A stretch of 64,000 bases of DNA from Blastomyces gilchristii SLH14081 (GCF_000003855.2 NW_003101652.1:232307-296306); one strand, 5' to 3'; positions 37,854 through 49,840 are shown, counted from the stretch's first letter. A program made the numbers and translations. The notes: generated by a model not told the origin, from the letters alone.

Positions 37854-38642
37854 CAGTGTCTAGATAGGGCTAGGTGCTTTTTGTAATCCCTTTGCGATTT
37901 CTGTTAAATCTTATATTTGCCTATTTGCTTTTTCGCGCGCGCCAGGTCGGTGTTATCAGTTCTGTATTATTTAGCCTCTAGTATACTACTCTGTACTCCA
38001 CGTTCGGAACGGCTATTTCGTCGCCTTGGTGCTACGATGTGAAATATATCCTTGTTTTTGAAGGTTTTTCCTACACTGGCAGGCAGCGTGACCGGCGCAT
38101 GAAACCCTCCTAAATATGTTTTTTCTTTTTATTTTTATTTTCTTTTCATTGTAAATGGTAGATACAAAATTGTCAGCGGTGATTATAATGTGAAACAAAA
38201 AACTCCAAAGGAAGACTACTAAATGAACATATGATTAGCAAAATAGTAAATATCTGACGGCATGCCTGAGATGTCGATATCAAGTTCATACTTCAACATG
38301 CCAAGTCCGCATTTTTAAAGAAAATTTTCTAACCGTCACCATTGTTTGAATGCAGTTCAATAAATTTCGCATTTTAATTATTACCACTTACATCAAGTTC
38401 ATATGGAACAAAATGCAGTGATGGGCAGCAAGTAGTCCATCTAGGCATTTGAGAGGCAATGGCATTGTCTTGAGTAGTGAGTGGATACTCCAAACTCCGG
38501 CAACATATTTCCGCACTCGGCACCATTCTTAACTTTCACCATCTTCACAACACCAACCGCCAACAACAAACCTCTCTCCCTTCCCCTCCTCCCGCGCGCC
38601 AATGAAGCTGTCTTCTGCCGCAAAGACAGATTTCACCTCACC
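37539..38642. other. Intergenic between the Pmp3-like and She9 genes
   Basis: It contains the 3' flank of the Pmp3-like gene, with a 48-base T run (37804-37851), and the 5' flank of the She9 gene. The She9 frame is open upstream of 38643 but without an in-frame ATG. No other gene is seen. Confidence 0.6.
37804..37851. repeat. 48-base T run
   Basis: An uninterrupted run of Ts lies about 265 bases after the Pmp3-like stop codon. It is the longest homopolymer in the window. Its exact length is uncertain because such runs are hard to sequence. Confidence 0.85.
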
Positions 38643-40516
38643 ATGCAACCCATCCCACTAATATTCCGGCAATCCCTTCTCCGCTCATCCATAAATCTCA
38701 CACGAACATCCTCCACCACCGCCGCCGCCGCCAAAACATCCACTCCAAAATCTATAACTACATCTACTACGAGAACAGCACGCCCAATTGCACTCTTCCA
38801 GACAGGTTCTAGTCAGGAACATCAATGGCTACCCAGTGCGCCCAATAACAATATCAATAACAATGCGTATGCATCTGCGTCCCTATGTTTGCGCTGTCGA
38901 TTCCGTGGTCGGTATTACTCTGTGCAGGGAGGTGGGAAGGGGATAGATGGGGAGAAAAATGATTCCATGCCTGTTAAGGAAGACGCGGAGGGGAATGCAG
39001 GAAGGAAAGGGGATGGGGAGGTACAGGGTGCTTTTATGAAAAAGGAATCGGAGGTTGAGTCGGATTCGTTAGGTGGGGAGAAGCAAGACGGCCTGGACGG
39101 ATATTCAAAGATGCAACAGCAGGAACAGAAACAGCATGAACAGAAGCAAAACCATGCCAAGGGGGAGAGTGAAGAGAACGGGAGTGGGAGTGGGAATGGG
39201 AATGGGAATGGGAATGGGAATGGAAACTACCGGGGCTTGCCGTCACAGATTGAAAAGCGCAGATCGGACCTCTCCAAGCAGTTTACTCGGTTGATGGATA
39301 ATATGCAGTCGAACATTTTCATTGCGGGTCAGAGGCTGAATGACCTCACGGGCTATTCTGCCATTGAGAAGCTCAAGCAGGATATTCTAATTCAGGGTAC
39401 GTATTGAATTATATGTTGCCATTGGGGGGTTCTGTTGGTTTACATATTTAACCAAACCCGCCGCACCATTGATCCCAGTTTATAGAATTATGTCACCAAA
39501 AAAAAAAAAGGGAGAGAGAAAAAATGAAAGAGGAGAGAACAAAGGAACTGGTATCATTCCTACACCAATGCTAACCCACCTCCAACCCTCCAGAAGAACG
39601 AGTCCGCGAAACCCGCATCCGCGTCCAAGAAGCCAAAAAAGCGTATTCCGCCGCCATAAACCGCCGTTCCACCTCACAGCGTGAAGTCAACGAGCTCCTA
39701 CAACGCAAACACGCCTGGAGCCCTACCGATCTTGAGCGCTTTACCTCCCTCTACCGCTCGGACCATGCCAACGAGCGCACCGAGACAAACGCGCAGGAGT
39801 CCCTGGTGGCAGCTGAGCGCGAGGCGGAAGAAGCCGCAGCCGTGCTGAGCAAAAGCATCCTATCCCGCTATCATGAGGAGCAGATCTGGTCCGACAAGAT
39901 CCGCCGCATGAGTACATGGGGCACATGGGGTCTGATGGGGGTGAATGTGCTGCTGTTTCTGATTTTCCAGGTTGCGGTGGAGCCGTGGCGGCGCCGGAGG
40001 TTGGTGAAGGGGTTTGAGGAGAAGGTTATGGAGGCGTTGGAGAGGGAGAATGGGATGAAAGAGGGTGTGGGTACCGCTGAAGGCACTGATGCTGATGCTG
40101 CTGCCAGTACTACTGCTGCTGCGACCCTCGCTGCTACGCCAGCACAAGTCACCGAGCCAGCTGCTCCCATATCCTCCCGTGTCTCAGAGGAGACTCAACC
40201 AGGACCAGGACAAGGACCATTAGAACCCGCCCCGTCCCCCGAACAGGATATTCCCGATCCAGCGGTCATATCTACTTCAACACCCTCACTCACCCCCTCA
40301 CAACCCACTGGACAATCACCATCACCACCCTCCACCTCGATCTTACCCCCAGACGCCTCCCTCTCGCCAGATTCCTGGCGCCAAACGATCCATTACCTCT
40401 TCAGTGAACGACGCATTACGCTATCCCAACGCGAGCTGACGACGGTCGCGCTTGAGAGCGCGGCGGCTGGTGCAGCCGTGATGGGCGTGTTGATTGCTAT
40501 ATTTAGACCACGGTGA
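38643..40516 (+). CDS. Mitochondrial inner-membrane protein She9/Mdm33
   Basis: Two exons, 38643-39396 and 39594-40516, join in phase (G + AA gives Glu) to about 558 residues. In yeast, Mdm33/She9 is an inner-membrane protein facing the matrix that affects inner-membrane fission and cristae shape. The N-terminus is basic and Ser/Thr-rich with Arg residues and few acids, as in a mitochondrial presequence. A Gln/Glu- and Gly/Asn-rich variable segment follows, then a coiled coil from about residue 200 to 345 that contains the conserved [18 protein letters not shown] and [19 protein letters not shown] stretches. A transmembrane helix lies at about 361-379 ([21 protein letters not shown] region), followed by a Pro/Ala-rich linker and a second hydrophobic helix at the extreme C-terminus. 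The start is the first in-frame ATG. The intron contains an A-rich tract. Confidence 0.88.
39181..39228. repeat. GGGAATG/GGGAGTG hexamer-like repeat inside She9
   Basis: Tandem GGGAAT/GGGAGT units in exon 1 of the She9 gene encode an alternating Ser-Gly/Gly-Asn tract. It lies between the presequence region and the coiled coil and probably varies in length. Confidence 0.75.
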
Positions 40517-40585
40517 GGGCGATAGCGACGGATTTATTTCTGATGAAGATAGGAAAGTATTTCATGTGTATTTGCTGGGATAGAT

Positions 40586-40628
<43 letters not shown>

Positions 40629-41635
40629 ATTTAAACCCTACCCTCGAGTTTCCCCTTTTTCGATGTATTCTCTCTTCTTGTTCCATTATATTTTCCTTTG
40701 TTTTATATCATATAATATCTATACAAAATACTCGTCGCCATGCAGTTGGTTACACATTACTAGTGATGATGGGAGAAGGAAAAATTTATATTATATACTT
40801 AAAGAATATAGCCTCCCGAAAATTTTCCTTTAATCTACTTCGATTAACCATAGTTTAATATCGCGTGTAAATAGTTTTAACCTTGGGCGAGTTCCAAGGT
40901 TCCACGAAAGTCTAGAGAAGAGTTGTTTATTGCATATATACGGCCACTCGGCGAACAGCAAGGAAAATTCACTGTACATGCACATACCAACCGCGCCACC
41001 ACTCAAACGGCGCGCAAAGTAAGTGTCCAATCCACAGCTGTAACCGCATTCGAATACCCAATTGAGATGTCACCGCGAATGGGAGAAACAGCAGATAGAA
41101 GGGATTGGGTGTTGTTGAAAGGAAAGGAAATAGAATGGGTGACCCCTTCTCAATCGCCATTGTTTTCTTCCGGGCTGAAGTTTCCGTTGCTCATAGCCTG
41201 AATAGACAGGGAGAGTAGATAGATGATAGGTGTAGGGAGATATACAAGAAAAAGTCTATTTTTTTTTTTCTCCCGTCTTTCAAAGTTCTTTGACTCTCTC
41301 TCTCTCGCACTCTCTCTGTCTTCATCTAACAAGAAATATTATGATCACGATGCATAAAAAGAAAATAAGAGGTTACACATCTGTTTTCCCCAGCATACAC
41401 GACACGACACGACACCACCAAATTCCAACAAGGTAGATAAACAAAGTGGGGGTGAAAAGCAAAAAATATACACACACAAAGGGAATTGAAGAATGAGCTG
41501 AGAGCGTGGGAGAGTAGCTCAATGAAAAAGAAAAAATCAAAAGGTAGAATTCTGTATGTATGTGTTGTTTTTGTTCGTTCGGTTTGTATTTTTATATAGA
41601 TAGTTGACTGTGTTTCTGCTAGTTAAGCAAGTTTT
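40517..41635. other. Convergent intergenic region between the She9 and Rieske genes
   Basis: Both flanking genes end here. A 38-base T run (40589-40626) lies about 73 bases after the She9 stop codon. The rest is AT-rich with CTCT/CGACA simple sequence (about 41290-41415). I see no further gene. Confidence 0.6.
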
Positions 41636-42868
41636 CTAACCGATCACCAGACTATCGTCGGTGGGGAAGGTGTATGGCGGGACCTCGAGGTTGAGGGGGG
41701 CGGGACCCTTTCTGATACGGCCGGAGATATCATAGTGGGAGCCGTGGCATGGGCAGAACCATCCTCCATACTCACCGGCTTCGCCGATGGGGACGCAGCC
41801 GAGATGGGTGCAGACGCCTAGTGGATGGTTTGTTAGATATCTATCTGTTTACTATCCATATGCCTGATTGGGAAGGCAAAGGGCCGGATGGGTGAGGAAG
41901 GGGGGATTTTCAATTTACCAAGCATAACAAGCCACTCGGGTTTCTGTACACGGTCCGCATCGGCCTGAGGATCCCGGAGATCTTCCCATTTCATGTTCTC
42001 AGCTTCTTGGATCTCGTCAGCGGTGCGGTGGCGGATGAAGACGGGTTTGCCTCGCCATTTGATGATGACCTGTATTGTTTTGCGTGGGAACGCAGAGGCG
42101 CGCGCAAAAAGTCAGATTTTATTTTGCAATGATTCCATCATCTTTCTTCTTTTCTATCATTCCGTTTTATTTGTCTCCAATTGAAAAGGATGCGGAAGGA
42201 TAAATGGGATGCATACATTTTTGCCTTCTGGGATCGCATTGAGCGCAATTTCAACCTTGGCCTGGGCGAGAACGTCGGCGGAAGCAGACATGTTGACGAG
42301 GAAATCTGGATTCAGCCATATTCAATTAGCAAATTGCACATTCCCAATGTATCCTACTTCAATTCCAATTGTCGACTTGATTCCATTTCCACATCCAAAA
42401 TCACCCAACCACATCCGTCGCCCAGAACGCTCGTTAACCGAAGTTCCCCCTCTCCCTCCAAGATAGAGTCACCACAACACACAAAATCCCCCCCCCCCCC
42501 AAAAAAAAAAAAAAAAAGCAAAGGTATCTCAAAAACTTACCGTGCACAGTCGCCTTGGCACCGACGGCAGTCACCAACCCCATACTTCCAGCCATGAAGT
42601 ACGAAAACACCTTATTCGACGACTCGCCGGACTTGCTGGCATATTTCTTGAAGCTGGGGATCTTGAGGGTCGACGCGCTCTCCTTGGACTGGCCGAAGGG
42701 GCTATCGAAGGAGGAAGTTGTCGACGTGGAGGCAGAGGAGGCTCGTCCTCGGCGTTGTTGCTGGGCGGAGGAGGTGAGTGCGGCTGCGGTTGTTCGGGCG
42801 GAGGAGAGCTGCTGGCGGGTGCAGGCCCGGACGAGGGTGGAGGCGGCAGAGGTGGAGAGGGGAGGCAT
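41636..42868 (-). CDS. RIP1: Rieske iron-sulfur subunit of the cytochrome bc1 complex
   Basis: Ubiquinol-cytochrome c reductase iron-sulfur protein of respiratory complex III; it carries electrons from ubiquinol to cytochrome c1 on the outer face of the inner mitochondrial membrane. Minus-strand exons 42868-42541, 42305-42217, 42069-41919 and 41817-41636 join in phase to 249 residues, a normal family length. The first 40 residues are Ser/Ala/Arg-rich, as in a presequence. A membrane anchor around residues 86-106 includes [19 protein letters not shown]. The two cluster loops are intact: CTHLGC at residues 192-197 and CPCHGSHYD at 211-219. This gives Cys192, His194, Cys211 and His214 as 2Fe-2S ligands and Cys197-Cys213 as the disulfide. 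The C-terminal [12 protein letters not shown] is also conserved. The gene is convergent with the She9 gene. Confidence 0.97.
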
Positions 42869-43507
42869 GGCAGGCGAAATGCGATTGAGCAGTTTCTACG
42901 GGGAGAAGGGATGGAGGAGTTGGATTGGCAATTTAGTGGAGTGAATGGGATGGGAGGGACTCGAGGAGGTTGAAGGGGAAGTTCAGCGGTGGAGAATGGT
43001 TTGAGGTTGGAAATTCGCGATGACCGGAAGCCAAATCACGAGACGCTGATTGGCCCACACAACAATGAGGAAAACGTCCACAGCCAAAGAATGAAGGCGA
43101 ACAACAAGGACAGCAGAGGAAAAGATGGATATAGTTGTGTTTATGAAGAGAAGATTAAAACTAGATATGCGGTTGAATACTTGACGCAGCAGTGGGAAAT
43201 CAATGTGCAAACACCCAGTTATTTATTCCTTTCTTTCCCATTTTTTATCTCATATTTAAAACACTCCCAATAAAAAACACCAGTCCAGTAAATATCACTC
43301 ATGTCCAAACATCAATGCTAACAATAACAATAGCTAACCATGGAATACATCAAAATGTAAAGGAAAACAAAGCAGTGGATAACAAAATCAACTCCCTTGT
43401 CCCCCCAAAAGTTTTATAAAGTACACCAGCCAAAATAAAACTTAACAGGAATAGAAGACGAAAAATACCCTCAGTCATGACAACAAGAAAGAACAAAAAG
43501 AAGTGTC
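42869..43507. other. Intergenic between the Dpb3-like and Rieske genes
   Basis: Both flanking genes are on the minus strand, so this is the Rieske promoter and leader plus the Dpb3-like 3' flank. The plus-strand ORFs here lack motifs. Confidence 0.6.
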
Positions 43508-44458
43508 TCATTGTGTCATCTCAACATCCCCATCAGCCCCAACCACTTCATCGTCTGGATACATAGGATCGTTGGCCACGAAAGAACTAGGCGGCCGTGA
43601 TGAGTGCATAACCATCGGCGGGCGGGACGTCAGCAGATGCGTGTCTCCCTCCCCGTTCAAGGCCAGCATGGAGTCTTCCCTCCGCTCTCGTGACGACGTC
43701 GTCGTGCCATTTGCCCGCACCCTCGCGCCGTTCAGTGTTCGCTGGCTCTTCGACACACCAGCGCCATTGGCGGTCTCCTTGGCTCTCTTCTCTTTGAATT
43801 GTTTATATGTCGTCGTCTTGGGTATTACGTCGGCTAGGAACTCGAGGTTGTCGATGCGGGAAACAGCGGTTGCTGTGGGGTAGATGTTAAAACGGGGTAG
43901 TTCTTTTTCTTTTTCTTTTTCTTTTTTCTTATTTGTATTGGGCAGATTTGTATGAAAGGACGAGAGAGAAAAGAAAGACCAGAAGGGAATGTTTGTGCAC
44001 ATGTTTCGCAAAAGTAGTTTATGATTAAATGTGACATACCTAGATCTTTGTACTGGATTGTCCGTCTTGGTTTCCGTTCGGACTTGACAACGTTGTGACC
44101 TTGCTCTGCCAGGTATCGGATAAACATCTCCTTTAAAATATACATGCAGAATAGTGCCTCCGTATTAGTACATATCTGGTAACCCTCATGTCCCATAGAC
44201 AGTCCTAGGATGGGTAGTAAGCACATACGGTTGCCACCGCGATCACAAATGCGGCGTTGTTCGAACACTGGGCTATGTCTTCGTCCAGATGTATGATCTT
44301 TTTGATTCTAGTCACTGTCGCATTCGAATATACTTGTCAGTCGCAACACCTTTTACACGTGAGATGTGGACAGAAGGGATGGAATGTAGCGTACATGGCA
44401 GAGCAGCATGGCCGCTGACCTCCTCCGGCGGAGGGTTGGCAGAGGTGTTGGAAGGCAT
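43508..44458 (-). CDS. Histone-fold protein, DNA polymerase epsilon subunit C (Dpb3)-like
   Basis: Minus-strand exons 44458-44395, 44314-44229, 44130-44040 and 43872-43508 join in phase to about 201 residues. A CBF/NF-Y-type histone fold runs from about residue 21 to 105. It has the LPLTRIKKII opening helix, a long middle helix with NNAAFVIAVATEMFIRYL, the RRTIQYKDLATAVSRID segment, and a LEFLADVIPKT end. The ending with an ID-x-LEFL-x-DVIP motif fits Dpb3/POLE4/CHRAC-type proteins better than HapE/NF-YC or Bur6, whose helix sequences differ. Such proteins pair with a Dls1/Dpb4-type partner in DNA polymerase epsilon or the ISW2/CHRAC remodeller. The C-terminal tail is basic and then acidic (ends VGADGDVEMTQ), as in chromatin proteins. 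The family call is strong; which complex it serves is inferred. The gene is divergent from the ClC gene. Confidence 0.82.
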
Positions 44459-45126
44459 AGAGCGAGAAAGGCGTTTGGTTATATTTCTCGCGCGATGGGA
44501 CTCGAGAGAAAGTGGATTGGAATATGGGCGGAGAATGCTGCTGAACGTGAGGTGGATTGTTTCAGCGTAAAATAGGAGGTTGATATGGGAGCGCGTAAAG
44601 GATGGCGGTAGTTATATAAAGATGCAAGCTGGGGATATATAACGGGGATCTAAATGCGCGATATTTAGTTGGTAGCTGGGAGGTTAGAAGGAAGTTGTCT
44701 ATTTAAATAATAAACGCGTGCGGAAGATGGAGGATATTTAGTCAACTAAATATGAGATGAATGTGCACTTCCAATTGAATAAATAAGCAAAATATACAGC
44801 TCTCTCTTTATATATAAATAATACATACTAAAATATCTACCAATAAGCGTTTAAATAATTAATTTCCGTGATTCTCGTCCTTTCTCTTATTTTTCCTCAC
44901 AACAACCACGGACTTATTTAAATATTTATTTAGTTCTTTAGGGCTGGCCCAGACTGGGAGGGAATGAATCATCACCACTTCCAAACTGCGAAACAACAAC
45001 AGCTCTCGAACTTCACCATCAGCAAAGCTATCCGCATCTATCCACGTATTTATCATAGACAGTGACATTATATTTGCTCCGTCCCCATCGAGGATGATAA
45101 CCTGAACCCCTACAGTCGCCGGTGTT
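44459..45126. promoter_or_regulatory. Divergent promoter region between the Dpb3-like and ClC genes
   Basis: 668 bp separate the two start codons. The part next to the ClC start is AT-rich, with TATA-like stretches (about 44630-44640, 44806-44822) and repeats of TTAAATAAT/ATTTAAATA. The two genes probably share regulatory DNA. No specific factor site can be named with confidence. Confidence 0.5.
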
Positions 45127-48100
45127 ATGAACCCCTCGCGCTCATCTCTCTCCGCTCACTCTCTCCGCTCTTCTCAGCGCCGCTTCTCCATCCATCCGCC
45201 GAATATCAATTCCCCCACCGATACCATACCACAACATGCACATACACCCACTACAGAAACCCCGCGGGAGGGCGGTGCCCACACTATTCCTTCGCCTCTA
45301 AGAGACGAAATCTACGAGATCAACGAGATCAAACGCTACGAAGACTTCACCACCATCGACTGGGTGCAGGACGCCGTGCACGAGCAGGCACGACGACGGG
45401 CCAAGCGCATAGATGCATCGCGATTCTGGGACCAAGAGGGGACGCTGGGATGGAGGAGGAAAGTTAGGGAATCGTACGATGCCGGCCAGGCGTGGTTGGT
45501 TATCACGATTGTCGGGGCTGCGATTGGGTTCAATGCGGCCTTCCTCAATATCGTGACGGAGTGGCTGGCAGATATCAAGTTGGGATATTGCACGACGGGA
45601 TTTTATTTGAATGAGTCGTTTTGCTGTTGGGGTGCCGATGATGGTATTTATTCTTTCCTTTTGTCCTTTTAACATTATGGCGGCTCCTAGTCTTCTTCTT
45701 TCGGTTTTCTATTTCACCCTTTTACTGATTTGCAGCTGTGCAAGGATGTCCGGAATGGCGGGCGTGGACCCCGATAGCGCCATTAAACTACATCGCATAC
45801 TTTATCTTCGCGGTAGGTTCTATTATATGTTGCCGTCGTGTCCTTATGAAGCTGGAGATTACAGTGTCTAATTGCGGTTCCCGTACTCTAGGTGCTCTTT
45901 GCGTTCTCATCTGCCGTCCTCGTCAACTCATTTGCGCCATATGCTGCGGGCTCTGGCATATCGGAAATCAAAGTTATTATTGCTGGTTTTATCATGAAAG
46001 GTTTCCTTGGTGCTAGGACCTTGATCATAAAATCTTTGACCTTACCGCTGTCGATTGCATCCGGGCTCTCAGTGGGCAAGGAAGGCCCCAGCGTCCATTT
46101 TGCTGTATGCACGGGGAATGTTATTTCCCGGTGGTTCGGCAAATATAAGCGGAATGCGGCAAAGACACGGGAGATCCTGACTGCCACAGCTGGTGCTGGA
46201 GTAGCAGTCGCATTTGGCTCTCCTATCGGGGGTGTTTTGTTTTCGTTGGAGGTATTTCATTTGCTCTCGGTTTCCTCTATTTCCAGAATATCAAATCGTA
46301 GATTTGCTGACCTTTTCACAGGAAATGGCTTCATATTTTCCCTTGAAAACACTTTGGAGGAGTTACTTTTGCGCCCTAGTAGCAACCGGAGTCCTTGCGG
46401 TACGTCCTGACTAGATCCGCTTTATTTGTTCTTCTTATTTGCATATTTTGCTCACGATCGCGTTAGGCAATGAACCCCTTTCGAACAGGCCAGCTCGTAA
46501 TGTTCCAGGTGAAATATGATCGGACGTGGCATTCGTTTGAATTAATTTTCTTTGTTTTGCTAGGCGTCTTTGGCGGGTTATATGGCGTGTTTGTTATGAA
46601 ATGGAACTTGAGATCGCAGGCGTTCCGGAAGAAGTATCTATCACGACATCCAATTATCGAAGCTACGGTGCTCGCCGGGGTCACTGCATTGATATGCTAC
46701 CCGAATATGTTCCTAAGGATCAATATGACTGAGATGATGGAGATCTTGTTTAGAGAGTGTGAAGGAGCACATGATTATAATGGAATTTGCAAGTATGTAC
46801 TATTCTCGGTTTCGCGACATTCCTGTGTTCAAGGGACTGGATTGTGCTAACGGTTTTTGATTTAGCACTAATAATCGCTGGTCAATGGTTATCTCACTTG
46901 CTATTGCTACAATAGTTCGAGTCCTCCTGGTTATCGTCTCATATGGATGCAAGGTACCCGCTGGAATCTTCGTTCCATCGATGGCCATAGGAGCTTCCTT
47001 TGGTCGGATGGTTGGCATTCTTGTCCAAGCTTTATATGAAGCCTTTCCGGATTCGAAGTTTTTTGCTGCTTGCGAACCTGATGTGCCTTGTATCACGCCT
47101 GGAACATACGCATTCCTTGGAGCAGGTGCTGCACTGAGTGGGATCATGCATTTGACTGTATCAGTCACAGTGATCATGTTTGAGCTCACCGGCGCCTTAA
47201 CTTATATTCTCCCAACGATGGTAAGCTAGAAAACCTGCTTGACGCAGATAATATACATCAGTGCTAATCTTCCAAGCAGATTGTGGTTGGCGTAACCAAG
47301 GCAGTCAGCGACAGTTTCGGGAAGGGCGGTATTGCAGACCGCATGATCTGGTTCAACGGCTTCCCATTCCTCGACAACAAAGAAGACCACATCTTCAACG
47401 TCCCCGTCTCCCACGCCATGACCAGCAAACCCGTCGTGCTTCCGGCAACCGATTTCCCAGTATCCAAAGCCGAGAATCTTCTTCAGCAACACAAATACCA
47501 GGGCTTCCCAATCGTTGAAGACCTTACCAACAAAGTCGTTATAGGCTTCATCGGCAGAACAGAGCTTCAATATGCAATCAATCGCGCAAAACGGGAAGGT
47601 CTCCTTTCCCCCAACGCCAAATGCCGCTTCACCAGCACCCCTTCCGCTTCTTCCCACCGCAACCGTAACACCGTTCAACCCACAAGCTCCCTGACTCTCC
47701 AAATACCCTCCAACCGACAGACCTTCGGATCCAACTCCTCCTCATCCTCCCGATCCGAAGACCACCCCTTCAATTCCGATCACAGCCCCGATGACCGGCC
47801 CCCCTCCCGCACATTCGACGACATCGCCACCTCAGCGGGCATACGCTCCATAGATTTTAGCCAGTACGTCGACTTGGCACCGTTAACAGTTCACCCACGC
47901 CTACCGCTAGAGACGGTTATGGAGATATTTAAGAAGATGGGGCCTCGGGTGATCCTCGTGGAACATCGTGGGCGTCTCTCCGGCCTCGTTACTGTTAAGG
48001 ATTGCTTGAAGTATCAGTTTAAGGTTGAGGCGCAGGAGCATACCGCGTCTGGTGTTGGTGTTGGGGACGATGGACATGGTCATGGTCATGGTAGTAATAG

Positions 48101-48383
48101 TGGACTTGGTGAGGGGATTGTTGAGCAGAAGGCTTGGGAGCTTATTCAGTGGGCGACGGAGAAGGTGGCCTTTTGGAGGAGGATGGGGTGGGGGAGGGGG
48201 AGGGGGAGGGGGGGTTTGTTGCGGCTGGGATCCTCGCAAGAGGAGAGAGATTGGAGACGGGGAAGTGGGCATGAGGCGAATGAGTGGGATGGGGAATTAT
48301 TGCAGTCGAGAACCTCGTCGGATATTGTGGATGGGACAGAGGAGTTGGAGGGGTTTGTGGAGCTGGAGGAGAGAGGGAATTAG
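45127..48383 (+). CDS. ClC-family Cl-/H+ exchanger with two CBS domains
   Basis: Seven exons, 45127-45643, 45736-45812, 45892-46251, 46322-46399, 46467-46792, 46866-47220 and 47280-48383, join in phase to about 938 residues. ClC transporters of this class (yeast Gef1, animal ClC-3 to -5) balance charge during acidification of endosomes and Golgi and so help copper and iron loading. The three anion-path signatures are present: GSGISEIK at residues 218-225, GKEGP at 260-264 and GIFVP at 486-490. Glu262 is the gating glutamate, and Glu369, in the WHSFEL stretch, matches the proton glutamate; together they point to an exchanger, not a channel. A CBS pair follows: the first includes [11 protein letters not shown] and [11 protein letters not shown], the second [19 protein letters not shown]. 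Between and after them are Ser-rich and His/Gly-rich (GHGHGHG) variable segments. The N-terminal 120 residues are hydrophilic. Cellular location is inferred from the family. Confidence 0.93.
48184..48214 (+). other. G-run tract with quadruplex potential in the ClC coding strand
   Basis: At least five runs of four or more Gs are separated by single T or A bases in the last ClC exon, coding for a Gly/Arg repeat. This fits the canonical G-quadruplex pattern on the coding strand and therefore in the mRNA. Whether it folds is not known. Confidence 0.7.
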
Positions 48384-48829
48384 GTATCCGTGATATCGTA
48401 TGTATGTATGTATGAATGAATGAATGTACTATATATGTACGTGTGAAATTTTTCTGGACTAATGGCGGGGAAGAAGGGCTTTTCTTCTTTTCTCTTTTCA
48501 TGCTCTGTTGTATTCAATTGTTGCTAGGCAAGGCCCATATCTCGCGCATTTAGATATTAGGCTCTGAAGAGGTTAGAAATTGTGGGAATGCTAGCCCTGA
48601 GTGATATATAGACATCTTAACATATTATATAATAATTTTCCAACGCACATATATGGACTCGCAGTAGTCACGACCTCTATTTATTCTATTTCCCTTCAGC
48701 ACAAACCGACCGAACTACCAACTCCACAAACAAACCCATCGCATAGAGCAAAACCCGCCCACCAATTCATCATCCACTCTTTAGTTAACTAACTCACCTC
48801 CCCCTCGTCCCCCCCTTCCCCCCCTTCCC
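48384..48829. other. Convergent intergenic region between the ClC and TMEM42-like genes
   Basis: About 446 bases hold the 3' ends of both genes. A TGTA/TGAA simple repeat lies just after the ClC stop (about 48400-48430) and C-rich sequence lies just after the TMEM42-like stop (lower coordinates, 48795-48829). No other gene is seen. Confidence 0.6.
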
Positions 48830-49840
48830 TCATCCCCACAACCACACACCCCCCCCCGCCATCAACGCCGCACCCACCCACCACAACCCATCCACCCTTT
48901 CCCCAAAAACCGCCATCCCCAACAATGCCGTAAGCAAGAAATTCGCCGTCGTGTTCGTGATGGCCACTTTTGTGCTCGACGCTGAGGCCGTCAGGGCCCG
49001 CGTGAACATGGCCCACATTACCCCGTTGGAGAGGATGTTGAGGGCGAAGAAGAGCTAGTTATGGTCAGGTTTAGTCTTTTCTTTTTCTTTCTTTTTATGA
49101 TTTTGGTGTGGTGGGGCGGGGCATGGGCATCGTGGATTTGATGGACTTACGGCGCGGGTTATATATTCCGCTATCCTCGCTGAGGAGGGAGGGAGGTTGA
49201 GGAAGTGAGAGAGAGTCTGGGAAATGGTGGCTGTGAGGTGGGTTGTAGTCCTGGGTGTCATGGGGGGGAGGAGTGGTTAGTTCTGTAGCTTCAACGTATG
49301 CAAAATAGAGAGATATATGGTTTGATGCCAATTTCGGGAGAGAATCATTCCATAATATTTATTCTGATCATTCTACCTCCCCCTACCGCCCCTAGTTTTG
49401 TAGTTGTATGCAAACGCCACGCGCGGGACGAGAGTAGTATGGGCGGAGAAAGTTCATGGATTCCTCCATTTATATACCCCTGTTCCCCCCTTTCTATTTT
49501 TCTCTATGTAAAAAAAGGGGGTGTCCCCAAAAAAACAAGAAAATAAACCTTCTAAAAGGAGAAAAAAGAAAAAAAAAATCACCTACAATTTCGCAAACAG
49601 CCCATTCGTGGCAGCGAACAAACCGCTCGCAATGGCTAGAATGACCCAGTTGTACGCGGATGAAGATGGGGATGGTGCGGCCGCATTTCCATTTCCATTC
49701 CGTTTCCGTTTCCGTTCCCCTTTCTCCCGCTCAATGTGATCTTCCTTTCGTCTCCCCGGTATAGATGGTGATATATCGTCCACATCTGCTGAAATATCCC
49801 CGGAGCTGGTACTTTGGTTGTTGAGTCGCCGGCGAACCAT
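48830..49840 (-). CDS. TMEM42/EamA-like small multispan membrane protein
   Basis: Minus-strand exons 49840-49587, 49250-49151 and 49054-48830 join in phase to about 192 residues. After a hydrophilic, Lys/Arg- and Asn-rich N-terminus there are four hydrophobic segments. The first is NWVILAIASGLFAATNGLFAK; the later ones contain LFFALNILSNGVMWAMFTRAL, TNTTANFLLTALLGMAVFGE and WWVGAALMAGGGVWLWG. This matches half of a drug/metabolite transporter (EamA) fold, as in the TMEM42 family, including the GE...W pattern before the last helix. The substrate is unknown. The frame is open to 49930 but the only ATG is at 49840 (upstream there is only TTG), so that start was chosen. The stop comes after the terminal Trp-Leu-Trp-Gly. 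The gene is convergent with the ClC gene. Confidence 0.75.

Noticed and set aside
42485..42520. C/A homopolymer pair as a special element
   Set aside because: It lies in the first Rieske intron and looks like simple slippage sequence.
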